DNA of 64,000 nt. It comes from Betaproteobacteria bacterium (GTDB lineage Bacteria; Pseudomonadota; Gammaproteobacteria; Burkholderiales; Ga0077523). The notes under the pieces were generated by a model, which was given only the letters and a program-made list of their open reading frames with translations, was not told the DNA's origin and searched no databases. Location of the stretch: positions 103,169 through 167,168 of the forward strand of contig JADJPK010000016.1 of the NCBI GenBank assembly GCA_016713305.1. Reading direction: 5' to 3'. Each line of letters opens with the position of its first letter. Positions within the stretch are counted from its first letter, which is position 1. The position numbers were made by a program, and so were the translations under genes. This document shows, in pieces, positions 1 to 7,975 of this stretch.

Positions 1-1
1 C

Positions 2-979
2 TTCAGGCAGGTGGGTGGAGAGAACTTCTCCGTCGTGGTGAAGAAGGTCGACTCCACACTTCGGGGCAATGTGGTTGCAGAGACGGAGGCGCTGATGTCG
101 GTCGCACGACGCGACCGGGCGCTGGTCTCTCCGGCGTTTCCCGCCCAAGGACGGATCCTGCGCGACGGCAAGGTCTACGTCCGCGGGGAGCCTCTCGAGA
201 ACACTTCGTTTGCCCGCGACGCGCTGTCTCCTGCGCTTGCCGTTCCGCTGAGGGAGGCGTTTGCAGGAAGTGGCAAGCGAAAAGTCCACTCGCAAGCTTC
301 GGGCGGGCTTCAGGATCCGGATTTTCTGTCTCCGGGTATCGTCGTGGCGGACGCGGAGTCGGACGCGGATCTGGCGTCGCTCGCGAGAGCGGGTCTGGCT
401 CATTGCTCTCGTCTGGTGCTTGTCGGGTCGGCGGGGCTGACGACGGCACTCGCATCGCAGATGTCACAGGAGGTCGAGAGAGTTGAACCTCCCGCAGTGC
501 TGGGCCGCATCGTGTATGTGGTGGGCTCCCGCGCCAAGGCGTCGAGAGACCAGGCCGAGACACTGGTTGCCGACGGCGCGCGACTGGTCGAGGCAGTCAA
601 CGGACGTCTGCGCAAGGAACCCGTTCTGGCACCCGGGGCCGATGTCGTTCTGATGGCGGTTCCCGACAAGCAAGGCAAGGAGGGCGATGCGGGGGAGGTG
701 GCGACCATGCTGGCACGCCATGCCATCCGGCTCGTCGGGCCGGGGAACGCGCAGGCGATCGTTGCCACGGGCGGTGATACCGCCATCGCCTTTCTCCGGA
801 CCAGTGGCAATGCCGCCCTCTGTGTCGGAGGCGAACTGCTGCCCGGAATCGCCTACGCTCGTTTCATGATGGGCACCCGTCCGGTCTGGCTTGTCACCAA
901 GGCTGGCGGATTCGGGGACCCCGAGGCCCTCCGCGAGATCGGTCGCCGGCTGCGCGTCGGTGCACCTGCTCCGGCGTAA
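2..979 (+). CDS. Four-carbon acid sugar kinase family protein (DUF1537/OtnK-like), 5' truncated by window edge
   Basis: The frame is open from base 2, so the N-terminus lies outside the window; a GTG at 11 is only an internal codon. The first visible residues carry KVDSTLRGN, the signature of the N-terminal substrate-binding half of DUF1537 kinases. Near the C-terminus are TGGDTA (about 769-786) and KAGGFG (about 900-917), the ATP-binding glycine motifs of the same family. Members phosphorylate four-carbon acid sugars such as erythronate or threonate, or related hydroxy-acids, in the cytoplasm. The substrate cannot be told from sequence. About 325 residues are visible of a usual 400-430. The CoA-ligase-like gene starts 5 bp downstream, so the two are probably co-transcribed in a carboxylic-acid catabolic operon. 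Confidence 0.85.
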   Translation, partial: FRQVGGENFSVVVKKVDSTLRGNVVAETEALMSVARRDRALVSPAFPAQGRILRDGKVYVRGEPLENTSFARDALSPALAVPLREAFAGSGKRKVHSQASGGLQDPDFLSPGIVVADAESDADLASLARAGLAHCSRLVLVGSAGLTTALASQMSQEVERVEPPAVLGRIVYVVGSRAKASRDQAETLVADGARLVEAVNGRLRKEPVLAPGADVVLMAVPDKQGKEGDAGEVATMLARHAIRLVGPGNAQAIVATGGDTAIAFLRTSGNAALCVGGELLPGIAYARFMMGTRPVWLVTKAGGFGDPEALREIGRRLRVGAPAPA

Positions 980-983
980 CGGC

Positions 984-2420
984 ATGCCTGAATTGCAGGG
1001 GCGGATGGACGCATTCCTGCGCCCTGCGAGCATTGCGATCGTCGGTGCAGGGGATCGTCCGACAAGTTCGGGTGGCGCGTTGCTGCGCAATCTCGAGACG
1101 TGCCGTTGGCCCGGGCGAGTGGTGCCCGTCAATCCCAAGGGAGGAATCATCCGCGGGCTGCCTGCCGTGCGATCGTTGTCTGAACTGGATGTCCCCGTCG
1201 ACCTCGTTGCCGTGCTGGTGAAGCCGGAGTCCATCCTGTCCGTGGTTGAAGAAGCGGCACGCACCGGTCATCGCAATCTGTTGATCCTGCCTGGCGGATT
1301 TGCCGAAGCGGGTGCTTCGGGCATGGGGCGCGATCAGGCGCTCCGCGCACTGGCCGAACGCGAGAATCTGCTGGTAGGCGGGCCCAACTGCGCGGGCCTC
1401 ATCAACCTGCTGGATGCCTCGAGGCCGTTCGCCGCAACGTTCTTTCGCGATCTGCCGAGGGGTGGGCCCGTGGCCTTGATCTCGCAGTCCGGCGCCATCG
1501 CCGAAGAACTCATCGCGGCGAGTCACGAGATGAGGCTCCCCATCGGGGCGACGATTTCCGTCGGCAACGGCATGCATCTCGATCTGACCGCGTATCTCGA
1601 TTATCTCGGTGAGGATGCCGCATGCAAGGCGGTACTGTTGTATGCGGAATCCTTCGGTGACGCTGGACGCTTTGCGGACGTCGCGCGCCGCGTCGCTGCG
1701 CGCAAGCCTGTCGTTGCGTTGATCGGGGGACGGACCCGGCAGGGGCGCGATGCCGCCTCAAGACACACGGGATCGATGCCCATGTCCGCAGCCGAAGCGG
1801 ACGCGTTCTGCCGCGAGTGCGGCATCGTGCGTGTGAACAGTCTTCGTGCCCTGAAGATCGCGGCCAAGGCGTTCGGTGCCTTGCCGGAAGGCATCGGCCA
1901 GAGAGTTGTCCTTCTTTCCAACAGCGGCGGTCCGGGTGTTCTGGCTGCCGACCGCGCCGTCGATGCGGGGCTCGAACTGATCGACCTTCCCGGTGAGGCC
2001 GCCGCCACCCTCCTGGCGGCGCTTCCGCCCGAAGCCGCTGTGGCCAACCCCATGGATCTGTTGGCCGACGCGCGCGAAGACAGATTCGCGGCATCGCTGG
2101 ATGTGCTGCTTGGCGCCGTGCGAAACGAACTGGATGCGCTCCTCATGATCCATGTCGTGCCGTTCATGGTCGAGGCCACACCGATCGTGGAACTCCTGGC
2201 CGAGCGTGCGAGAAGCGCCGGGATCCCGATGATGCACAGCATGCTGGGAACGCGAGAGCATCGGACGGAATGGTTCGATCGCATGGAAGCGAGCGGTCTG
2301 CCGGTGTTCTCCGACTGCGAAGAGATGTGCGAGGCAGCGGGAATGCTCGCCCACTATCGAAGGCTGCGTGAGGTGTTGTCGGGGCGTCGTGAATTGCAGG
2401 CGTCCAAGGGGAATGGATGA
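984..2420 (+). CDS. NDP-forming acyl-CoA synthetase/succinyl-CoA ligase alpha-like protein
   Basis: 478 residues from ATG 984, chosen because it lies 5 bp after the preceding stop and just before the conserved start of the fold; an in-frame ATG at 891 would run into the upstream gene. Residues ~10-100 form a CoA-binding Rossmann domain (IAIVGAGDRPTSSG), followed by PNCAG at ~133 and ALISQSGA at ~163, typical of succinyl-CoA ligase-like domains. SRHTGS at ~262 matches the phosphohistidine loop of ADP-forming acetyl-CoA synthetases. The C-terminal ATP-grasp domain of the fused forms is absent, so it resembles a separate alpha subunit or the two-domain 'acyl-CoA synthetase (NDP forming)' type. 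It overlaps maiA by ATGA, implying translational coupling. Substrate unknown. Confidence 0.82.
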   Translation: MPELQGRMDAFLRPASIAIVGAGDRPTSSGGALLRNLETCRWPGRVVPVNPKGGIIRGLPAVRSLSELDVPVDLVAVLVKPESILSVVEEAARTGHRNLLILPGGFAEAGASGMGRDQALRALAERENLLVGGPNCAGLINLLDASRPFAATFFRDLPRGGPVALISQSGAIAEELIAASHEMRLPIGATISVGNGMHLDLTAYLDYLGEDAACKAVLLYAESFGDAGRFADVARRVAARKPVVALIGGRTRQGRDAASRHTGSMPMSAAEADAFCRECGIVRVNSLRALKIAAKAFGALPEGIGQRVVLLSNSGGPGVLAADRAVDAGLELIDLPGEAAATLLAALPPEAAVANPMDLLADAREDRFAASLDVLLGAVRNELDALLMIHVVPFMVEATPIVELLAERARSAGIPMMHSMLGTREHRTEWFDRMEASGLPVFSDCEEMCEAAGMLAHYRRLREVLSGRRELQASKGNG

Positions 2421-3058
2421 TGAAGCTTCACAACTACTTTCGCAGTTCCGCCGCCTACCGGGTCAGGATCGCACTCGCCCTGAAGGGGCTCGACTACGAG
2501 TATGCCGCCGTACATATCGGGAAAGGGCGACAGTTCGACGATGCGTTTCGTTCGCTCAACCTGCAGAGTCTCGTTCCCGTTCTCGAGACGGACGGTCAGG
2601 TCCTGACTCAGTCGCTCGCGATCATCGAATACCTGGATGAAACCCATCCCGCACCTTCGCTGCTTCCCGGGACGCCGCTCGAACGGCAGCGCGTCCGTTC
2701 GCTTGCCCTGGCCGTCGCTTGCGAGATCCACCCCCTGAACAACCTGCGGGTCCTGCACTACCTGACAGGCACTCTGGAACTGAGTGAGGATCAGAAGCTG
2801 GCGTGGTACCGGCACTGGGTGGTCACAGGATTCGAGTCGCTCGAGCAGCGTTTGCTCACCGAACGGGATACGGGAATTTACTGCCATGGCGATACGCCCA
2901 CCCTGGCGGATGTGGTTCTTGTGCCGCAAGTGGCGAATGCCCGACGGTTCAATATCGATCTGAATGTTTATCCCACCATCGTTCGCATCGATGCAGCGTG
3001 CCGAAATCTGCCGGCGTTCGCCTCGGCTGCTCCGGATCGACAGCCGGACGCGGAATAG
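2417..3058 (+). CDS. maiA: Maleylacetoacetate isomerase / zeta-class glutathione S-transferase
   Basis: 213 residues, the usual length. The N-terminal thioredoxin-like domain has SSAAYRVRIALALKG (residues 8-22), the zeta-class glutathione-binding signature in the form common in bacteria, and QSLAIIEYLDE near residue 71, the gamma-glutamyl contact of GSTs. The C-terminal all-helical domain has TPTLADVVLVPQ, the usual GST structural motif. The family isomerises maleylacetoacetate or maleylpyruvate to the fumaryl form using glutathione in tyrosine or gentisate breakdown. Start ATG overlaps the upstream stop (ATGA), so it is coupled to the CoA-ligase-like gene. No hydrolase or dioxygenase of the pathway is adjacent, so the exact substrate is inferred only. 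Confidence 0.88.
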   Translation: MMKLHNYFRSSAAYRVRIALALKGLDYEYAAVHIGKGRQFDDAFRSLNLQSLVPVLETDGQVLTQSLAIIEYLDETHPAPSLLPGTPLERQRVRSLALAVACEIHPLNNLRVLHYLTGTLELSEDQKLAWYRHWVVTGFESLEQRLLTERDTGIYCHGDTPTLADVVLVPQVANARRFNIDLNVYPTIVRIDAACRNLPAFASAAPDRQPDAE

Positions 3059-3080
3059 GCGGTATCGTTTCCCGGGCCGC

Positions 3081-3131
3081 TATACTCTCGGCTGTCTCCG
3101 CTGCTCGTTCGGCGTTCCGCTCCGGAACGCC
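3081..3131 (+). promoter_or_regulatory. Candidate -10 element and 8-bp hairpin in the leader of the small secreted protein
   Basis: TATACT at 3081-3086 matches the sigma70 -10 consensus at five of six positions, but no convincing -35 box lies 16-18 bp upstream. Thirty bases on, GGCGTTCC (3111-3118) and GGAACGCC (3124-3131) form a perfect 8-bp stem with a 5-nt loop and no T tract. It sits 32 bp before the ATG at 3164, so it would be in the mRNA leader. It could protect the 5' end or be a maiA terminator lacking Ts. Confidence 0.35.
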
Positions 3132-3163
3132 GCGGCTCGGCCTCGGTATGCAAAGGAATCACC

Positions 3164-3469
3164 ATGAAATCTCCCCAACGGCTTGCCCGGTATGTCCTGG
3201 CGATCGCTTTCTGTGGCTGGCTCGGATCTGCGCTGGCTGTCGAGGACGGAACGTCCCCACCTGCCACCAATTCCCTCGAGCGCATGCACATCAGGAACGC
3301 CAAGTGCACGTGGACCAAGGAAATCGGCGACTACATCTATCAGTGCCTGAAGGACAACTTCGGGATGAACGCGCACTGGTGTCACAACGAAGCGATGGAG
3401 GTGTTCTGTCCCAAGCAACTTGGCTCTTCCGATGCCGCCGAGAAGGATGCGGCGCCCCCGGCCAAGTAA
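3164..3469 (+). CDS. Small secreted protein of unknown function, four cysteines
   Basis: 101 residues. Residues 1-25 are a clear Sec signal peptide: basic start (MKSPQRLARY), hydrophobic core and a probable cleavage after SALA. The mature part is about 76 residues with four cysteines (in AKCTW, YQCLK, HWCHN, VFCPK), which would suit two disulphide bonds in the periplasm, then an Ala/Pro/Lys-rich tail. The gene is followed at once by a strong intrinsic terminator, which supports it being a real transcription unit. No family is recognised. The spacing of aromatic residues and Cys could suggest metal or cofactor binding, but nothing in the sequence proves that. Confidence 0.7.
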   Translation: MKSPQRLARYVLAIAFCGWLGSALAVEDGTSPPATNSLERMHIRNAKCTWTKEIGDYIYQCLKDNFGMNAHWCHNEAMEVFCPKQLGSSDAAEKDAAPPAK

Positions 3470-3487
3470 CTCGGGATCGCCCCCAGG

Positions 3488-3515
3488 AAAACCGGGCCAC
3501 GGCCCGGTTTTTTTT
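3488..3515 (+). terminator. Intrinsic terminator
   Basis: AACCGGGCC (3490-3498) pairs with GGCCCGGTT (3501-3509) around a 2-nt loop, extended by A-T pairs at the base and followed by a run of eight Ts. A textbook rho-independent terminator ending the small secreted protein gene. Confidence 0.9.
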
Positions 3516-3853
3516 GTATCTGAAGACTGTCGAAATCGATTACATGCCAAAAATGAGTCACTTAGTGCGCGGCGCGATCCGTCTCGGAAAGGTGGGGTTG
3601 CGCCAGTCGATACACCTGTCAACTAAGGTATTGTTCCGTCTGAGCCGGAAGGGCGCATACAAACTCCCATTCAGGGGACATCTTGTAACGAATTGAAAGA
3701 TATGCGAATACATCACGGAACAAGAATAAAACGATCTTATTGGTAGATTAATTTCCGTCACGACTAAGGTCTCAAATCTATCGAAACGATGCTTTCAGGC
3801 ATGCTCGGTGCTGAAAGGAAGGGCGAGAGCCTTTTCTCTATGGGACCTGAATC
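3516..3853. other. Non-coding, unusually AT-rich leader before the PEP-CTERM gene
   Basis: No gene is supported here. From about 3660 to 3790 the base composition falls well below the surrounding high GC (for example CAAGAATAAAACGATCTTA at 3720-3738). Such a drop in front of a secreted-protein gene is typical of a promoter and regulatory region. I could not pick a single convincing -35/-10 pair or a sigma54 box. Confidence 0.4.
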
Positions 3854-4723
3854 ATGAGCCGTGCCGAAGTGAGTTCCACCCTTGAAAATCCCCAGACCGG
3901 ACGTGGCCGCTCCCACGCAATCAGCGCGATCGCGGCAGCCTTGCTCTGCGCATCCGGAGCCGCGCACGCTGGCCCGACCATCGACGGCAACATCACCGAC
4001 TGGGGGTTGCACCGTACCGGCAACGTCAGCGACTGGACGCCGTCCGCGACCATCAACCACTACACGGTGGAAGATCAGACCGGCAACTCCGGCGCGTTCC
4101 TGAATCCTGGATACGGTGGCCAGCGTTACGACGCGGAGGCCATCTATCTCAGCTGGGACGCCACCAATCTGTACGTCCTCGTCATTACCGGACTCCCGTT
4201 CAACAATCCGCACAACCCTGCCGGCAACAGCTATGGGGCCGGCGACATCCTGATCGACTTCGGTCAGAACGGATCGTTCGAGTATGGAATGGCCGTCAAG
4301 GGGTACGCGGGTCTGACGCCCGGAAGCGTGTACCAGGTGGGATCTGTCAACTACGGACTCTGGAGTGCGCCTGGCGTTCTGGGGCACCCGGGCACCAACC
4401 CGGTGGCGATCAAGACCGGGACTCAGACCGGCACCGGACAACTCGCCTACACGCAGGTCGGCAACAACATGGGTCTGTATGCCGCGGATCAGCACTACGC
4501 CATCGAAGCGGCGATCCCCATCCTGTCGCTCGGCGCGTTCTGGGGCAACGGGCAGAAGTTCGACGTGCAATGGACGATGTACTGCGCCAACGACATCATC
4601 AGCGTCGACCCGCTCGTGGCTCCGCGCGGCGTACCGGAACCGGGCGTCCCTGCTCTGCTTGCTGCAGCATTGGTGGCTGGTGCGATTCCCGCCGGTCGGC
4701 GCTTCGTCAATCGCAAGTCTTGA
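3854..4723 (+). CDS. PEP-CTERM sorting domain-containing surface protein
   Basis: 289 residues. A signal peptide follows a 24-residue polar leader (hydrophobic stretch at ~25-40 ending ASGAAHA). The C-terminus has the tripartite PEP-CTERM tail: VPEPG at ~261-265, a hydrophobic segment of about 18 residues, then an Arg/Lys cluster (GRRFVNRKS). Such tails direct proteins to exosortase (EpsH/XrtA) for processing and surface attachment. The body begins PTIDGNITDWG, a motif seen at the start of DOMON/CBM9-like beta-sandwich domains, and is Gly/Asn/Tyr-rich as in other exosortase substrates. No exosortase or exopolysaccharide gene is in this window, so processing depends on a distant locus. Confidence 0.85.
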   Translation: MSRAEVSSTLENPQTGRGRSHAISAIAAALLCASGAAHAGPTIDGNITDWGLHRTGNVSDWTPSATINHYTVEDQTGNSGAFLNPGYGGQRYDAEAIYLSWDATNLYVLVITGLPFNNPHNPAGNSYGAGDILIDFGQNGSFEYGMAVKGYAGLTPGSVYQVGSVNYGLWSAPGVLGHPGTNPVAIKTGTQTGTGQLAYTQVGNNMGLYAADQHYAIEAAIPILSLGAFWGNGQKFDVQWTMYCANDIISVDPLVAPRGVPEPGVPALLAAALVAGAIPAGRRFVNRKS

Positions 4724-4875
4724 TCGACCGCGTGCCGGGGACTCTCAGCCGGCACCGCGGTACGTCACCGGTGCGCATCGCGCGCTGGTGACGTTCGCAG
4801 GCGCAGCACCGATCGCGCCGGGTCGGGTCGATTGTCCGGCCTACCCTCAACGCCGCATCGAAGATTCCCGCGGGA

Positions 4876-5292
4876 TCATGCGTTCAGCCCGAAGAAGGTT
4901 CGCATCTTGGACAGCAGGTCGCTGACCTGGGGCGGATGGGCCGCTGCCTGCAACTGGCCGACCGTGCGTGACAGTTCGGCATTTCGCTTGGCCAGTACCC
5001 GGGTCACTTCTTCGCCGAGATCGGGTCTCGCCCGCAGTATCGACTGGAACCCGGTCTTGTCCAGGCGATAACAGTCGACATCGGTGATGGCGGTGACCGT
5101 CGCCCGTCGCGCTTCACCCGTCAGCATACCCATCTCTCCGAAAACGCCTCCCGATTCGATCACCGCAATCGGGGTGGATCCTTCTCGTGTTTCCACGCTG
5201 ACTTCCGCCTGGCCGGAGATCACGATGTACAGCCAGTGTGCAACGGCACCCTGGCGGGTCATCACGTCGCCCTTCAGGAACGGGGCGTGCAC
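4876..5292 (-). CDS. Cyclic nucleotide-binding domain, displaced C-terminal part of the MscS channel
   Basis: 138 residues when read from ATG 5292. It is a cNMP-binding beta-roll: FLKGDVMTRQG, then LYIVISGQAEV, GGVFGEMGMLTGEARRATVTA (the phosphate-binding cassette, GEMGMLTGEARRAT) and a C-terminal helix. Reading upstream in the same frame, the minus strand gives FATLTEAEIDTLAGHLVHAP, the usual lead-in to such a domain. That frame joins the end of the MscS frame if one T is restored at about 5340. I therefore regard it as the C-terminal domain of the gene at 5274-6368, not a separate protein. The ligand may be cAMP, cGMP or none. Confidence 0.75.
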   Translation of the reverse strand: MHAPFLKGDVMTRQGAVAHWLYIVISGQAEVSVETREGSTPIAVIESGGVFGEMGMLTGEARRATVTAITDVDCYRLDKTGFQSILRARPDLGEEVTRVLAKRNAELSRTVGQLQAAAHPPQVSDLLSKMRTFFGLNA

Positions 5293-6368
5293 GAGATGTC
5301 CGGCGAGCGTGTCGATTTCCGCCTCCGTGAGCGTCGCGAAAGATAGACGCGTTTGAGGGCTTCGCGCTTGTGGGCGAGGTCCTCGAGTCTGCGGGCGGTC
5401 CGCCTCGCTTCGTTTTCCATGATGATGGTCCGTTCCGCATGCGGAATCGACAGTCTGATGTTGCGGCGGACGAGGGCTGCATGGGCGTGCATGCGGACCT
5501 GCGAGTCGGTGCTGTCGTCGTCTCGGGCGTCAGTGAGCCAGTATCTCAGCGCGTAGCGGCCGTACCCTTCCGACAGGCTCATCAGCACGGCGCTCGGCCG
5601 CGGTTCGCGGCTCACGTGGGCGATGTGCGCGTCCAGTACCGCCTGCTCGAGCGCATCGCAGACTTCAGCGGGGTTCGCTTCCAGATCCACGTCGAACCAG
5701 AGCCAGCGCCTCCAGTGCACATGCTCTTCCTCCCGCGATCCCACGACCGTGAACCGGTTCTTCATGAGATAGCTGTTGGGAACGAACACGGTTTCCCGAT
5801 TGCGCGTTTCGATCGCGGTATAGCGCCAGCGGATGTCCACCACCTGTCCGCTGACGTCATCCACCTTGACCCAGTCGCCGACCCGGACCGAGCTGTCCAG
5901 CTGCAGCGCGACGCCTCCCAGCACGTTGCCCAGCGTGTCCTGCATGGAGAACGCCACCACCGCCGTGATGACGGCCGATGTCGTCACGAGGCTGGAGGGG
6001 TCGATGCCCGACATGCGCAGCCAAAGGTAACCCCAGACGGCATACAGCATGGCGCTGACCATGTCCGCGAGTATCCGTGGCGCGGGAAAGCCTGCCATGG
6101 GCAGGAACGCCCGGAATACCAGCAACGCGCTCAGTCGCAGAATCGACACGCCGATACCGATCGCGGCAAGATCGGAAAAGGCATCGCCGAGCCGGCCATG
6201 GCCGCGGGCCGATGCGGCATCTCCCCCCGCCAGCATGACGGCGAGGACGACGACGAGGAGCAGCGCATTGCGGACGTGGTGCCGCTCGCTCGGTCGCAGG
6301 ATGGCGAGCAGGGCCCCCAGCGCCAGCGCTCCCAGGGTCATGGCATACGATGCCGCGGAAGACATCAT
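5274..6368 (-). CDS. MscS-family mechanosensitive ion channel, frame broken before its cNMP domain
   Basis: 364 residues in this frame from ATG 6368, whose ATGA overlaps the stop of the polyphosphate phosphotransferase gene, implying coupling. About four membrane segments (residues ~5-25, ~30-47, ~65-90, ~100-125) precede the MscS core: the pore helix region TSAVITAVVAFSMQDTLGN, then the beta domain with LQLDSSVRVGDWVKVDD and FVPNSYLMKNRFTV. The C-terminal tail in this frame (SRRSRRRKSTRSPDISCTPRS) is not family-like; the proper continuation lies one base over and runs into the cNMP-binding domain ending at 4876. Such MscS-cNMP fusions are known channels gated or modulated by nucleotide. A missing T in the minus-strand run near 5340 explains the break. 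Confidence 0.8.
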   Translation of the reverse strand: MMSSAASYAMTLGALALGALLAILRPSERHHVRNALLLVVVLAVMLAGGDAASARGHGRLGDAFSDLAAIGIGVSILRLSALLVFRAFLPMAGFPAPRILADMVSAMLYAVWGYLWLRMSGIDPSSLVTTSAVITAVVAFSMQDTLGNVLGGVALQLDSSVRVGDWVKVDDVSGQVVDIRWRYTAIETRNRETVFVPNSYLMKNRFTVVGSREEEHVHWRRWLWFDVDLEANPAEVCDALEQAVLDAHIAHVSREPRPSAVLMSLSEGYGRYALRYWLTDARDDDSTDSQVRMHAHAALVRRNIRLSIPHAERTIIMENEARRTARRLEDLAHKREALKRVYLSRRSRRRKSTRSPDISCTPRS

Positions 6369-7846
6369 CTTGCGAGACCCGCCTCCAGCGTGTCGCATAG
6401 ACGCTGGATCACCTCCAGGCGGCCGGCCAGCTTGTTTTCGGCCGAGATGAGGTGCCAGCGTCCGACGTCGGTGGATGTCCGTTCCACCATGTCTGCGACC
6501 GCGCGTTCGTACTGCGGCCATTTCTCACGGTTGCGCCAGTCCTCGGCCGTGATCTTGAACTGCTTGTGCGGCACGTTCTCGCGCTCGCGGAAACGCGCCA
6601 GCTGTTCCTCGGGCGTGATCGCCAGCCAGAATTTCGCAAGAATGACGCCTCCCTCGGCGAGTTGCTCCTCGAAGTCGTTGATCTCGTGGTAGGCGCGGAT
6701 CCAGTCGGCCTCCGTACAGAAGTTCTCCACCCGCTCGACGAGCACCCGGCCATACCAGGAGCGATCAAAGATCGCCACCTTGCCCCGGCGCGGCACCTTG
6801 CGCCAGAAGCGCCACAGATAGGGCTGGGCACGCTCCTCCTCGGTGGGCGCGGCGATGGGGATCACCCGATAGAAGCGTGCGTCAATTGCCTGGGTCACCC
6901 TGCGGATCGTGCTTCCCTTGCCGGCCGCGTCCATCCCCTCGAATACCAGGACTACCGAACGATCGCGAAGCCTGCGGTCCCGCGTCAATGCGTTCAGCCG
7001 GGACTGCTGCCGCTCCAGCTTGCGCACGTAACGGTCGCGCACCAGGGAACGGCTGTAGTCCAGGGTATTGAGCAGGTCGCGCCCGTCCAGAGCCGGTTCA
7101 GGGGGAGGAGCGGAGGGGGAGATGCTCGGTGCCGGACCCTCGAGCCGCGCCGTCAGCGCGTCGAGAAGCAGTTGTCCTGCGGTGAGCGCGCGGTAGCTGG
7201 GGTCCGCTCCCTCGATGATGTGCCACGGCGCTTCGCCCGTGCTCGTCTCCCGCAGGGCAGCCTCGCAAACCGTGATGAATTCGTCGTAGTGCTTGTAGTG
7301 CCGCCGATCGTCCTTTCCGACTCGCCACGCGGTACGCGGGTCCTTGCTCAGTTTTTCCAGCCGCGCCTTCTGTGTCTTCTTGGAAAGATGGAACCAGAGC
7401 TTCAGGATCAGTGCGCCTTCCGCGACAAGCATTCTCTCGAAGTGCCGGATGCGCTCGAGCCGGTGGGCGAAGCGGGCGCCTTTCTCGCTGCCCATCACGC
7501 GCTTCAGGATGGGATCGGAATACCACGACCCGAAGAAGATGCCGATGTGGCCCTTGGGTGGCAGTGCCTGCCAGAAGCGCCACATTTCCGGACGATCGTA
7601 TTCGTCGGCGGCCGTTTCGCCGAAGGCTTCCGTCCGGATGTGCCGGGGATCCATCCATTCGTTCAGCAGATTGACGGTTTCGCCCTTTCCCGCGCCGTCC
7701 ACGCCGTTCACCAGAAGGATGACGGGAAAGCGGGATTGCTCGAGCAGCTTGTACTGGGCCTCCAGCAGGTCGCGGCGCAACTGCGGTTCGCGCTCCCGAT
7801 AGTCCTTCTTCGAGATCCGGTGGCCGATCTCGGCTGCGTCAAACAT
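6365..7846 (-). CDS. pap: Polyphosphate:AMP phosphotransferase (double-domain PPK2)
   Basis: 493 residues from ATG 7846, preceded by AAGGAGT 8 bp upstream; a longer in-frame ATG at 7906 lacks such a site. Two PPK2 domains lie in tandem. The first has Walker A GVDGAGKGE (~38-46) and a lid region DPRHIRTEAFGE; the second has FEGMDAAGKGS (~303-313), the Walker B-like AIFDRSWYGRVLVERVE and a matching lid. Length and order fit the class II PPK2 enzymes that make ADP from AMP and polyphosphate. The first domain has FFGSWYSDPI where the second has the canonical DRSWYGR, so, as in other two-domain members, only the C-terminal half is likely to be catalytic. Coupled with the downstream MscS gene. Confidence 0.9.
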   Translation of the reverse strand: MFDAAEIGHRISKKDYREREPQLRRDLLEAQYKLLEQSRFPVILLVNGVDGAGKGETVNLLNEWMDPRHIRTEAFGETAADEYDRPEMWRFWQALPPKGHIGIFFGSWYSDPILKRVMGSEKGARFAHRLERIRHFERMLVAEGALILKLWFHLSKKTQKARLEKLSKDPRTAWRVGKDDRRHYKHYDEFITVCEAALRETSTGEAPWHIIEGADPSYRALTAGQLLLDALTARLEGPAPSISPSAPPPEPALDGRDLLNTLDYSRSLVRDRYVRKLERQQSRLNALTRDRRLRDRSVVLVFEGMDAAGKGSTIRRVTQAIDARFYRVIPIAAPTEEERAQPYLWRFWRKVPRRGKVAIFDRSWYGRVLVERVENFCTEADWIRAYHEINDFEEQLAEGGVILAKFWLAITPEEQLARFRERENVPHKQFKITAEDWRNREKWPQYERAVADMVERTSTDVGRWHLISAENKLAGRLEVIQRLCDTLEAGLAR

Positions 7847-7975
7847 GGGCGAGACTCCTTGCCTTGGGTTTGCTTTGAATCTCCGGTGAACGGACGGAAA
7901 CGTCAAGCGATCTCGTCAACGTCCCGCGTGAGCCCGGTATCATCCGCGATCCTTTGCGCATACCCCGGTCCGTCC

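Noticed and set aside
2803..3696. Long plus-strand frame running across the end of maiA, the small secreted gene and the terminator
   Set aside because: It crosses a strong terminator and two better-supported genes in other frames.
6452..7975. Open frame upstream of and in frame with the HupE-like gene
   Set aside because: It is antisense to the pap gene and has no family features; a clear signal peptide begins at 7976.
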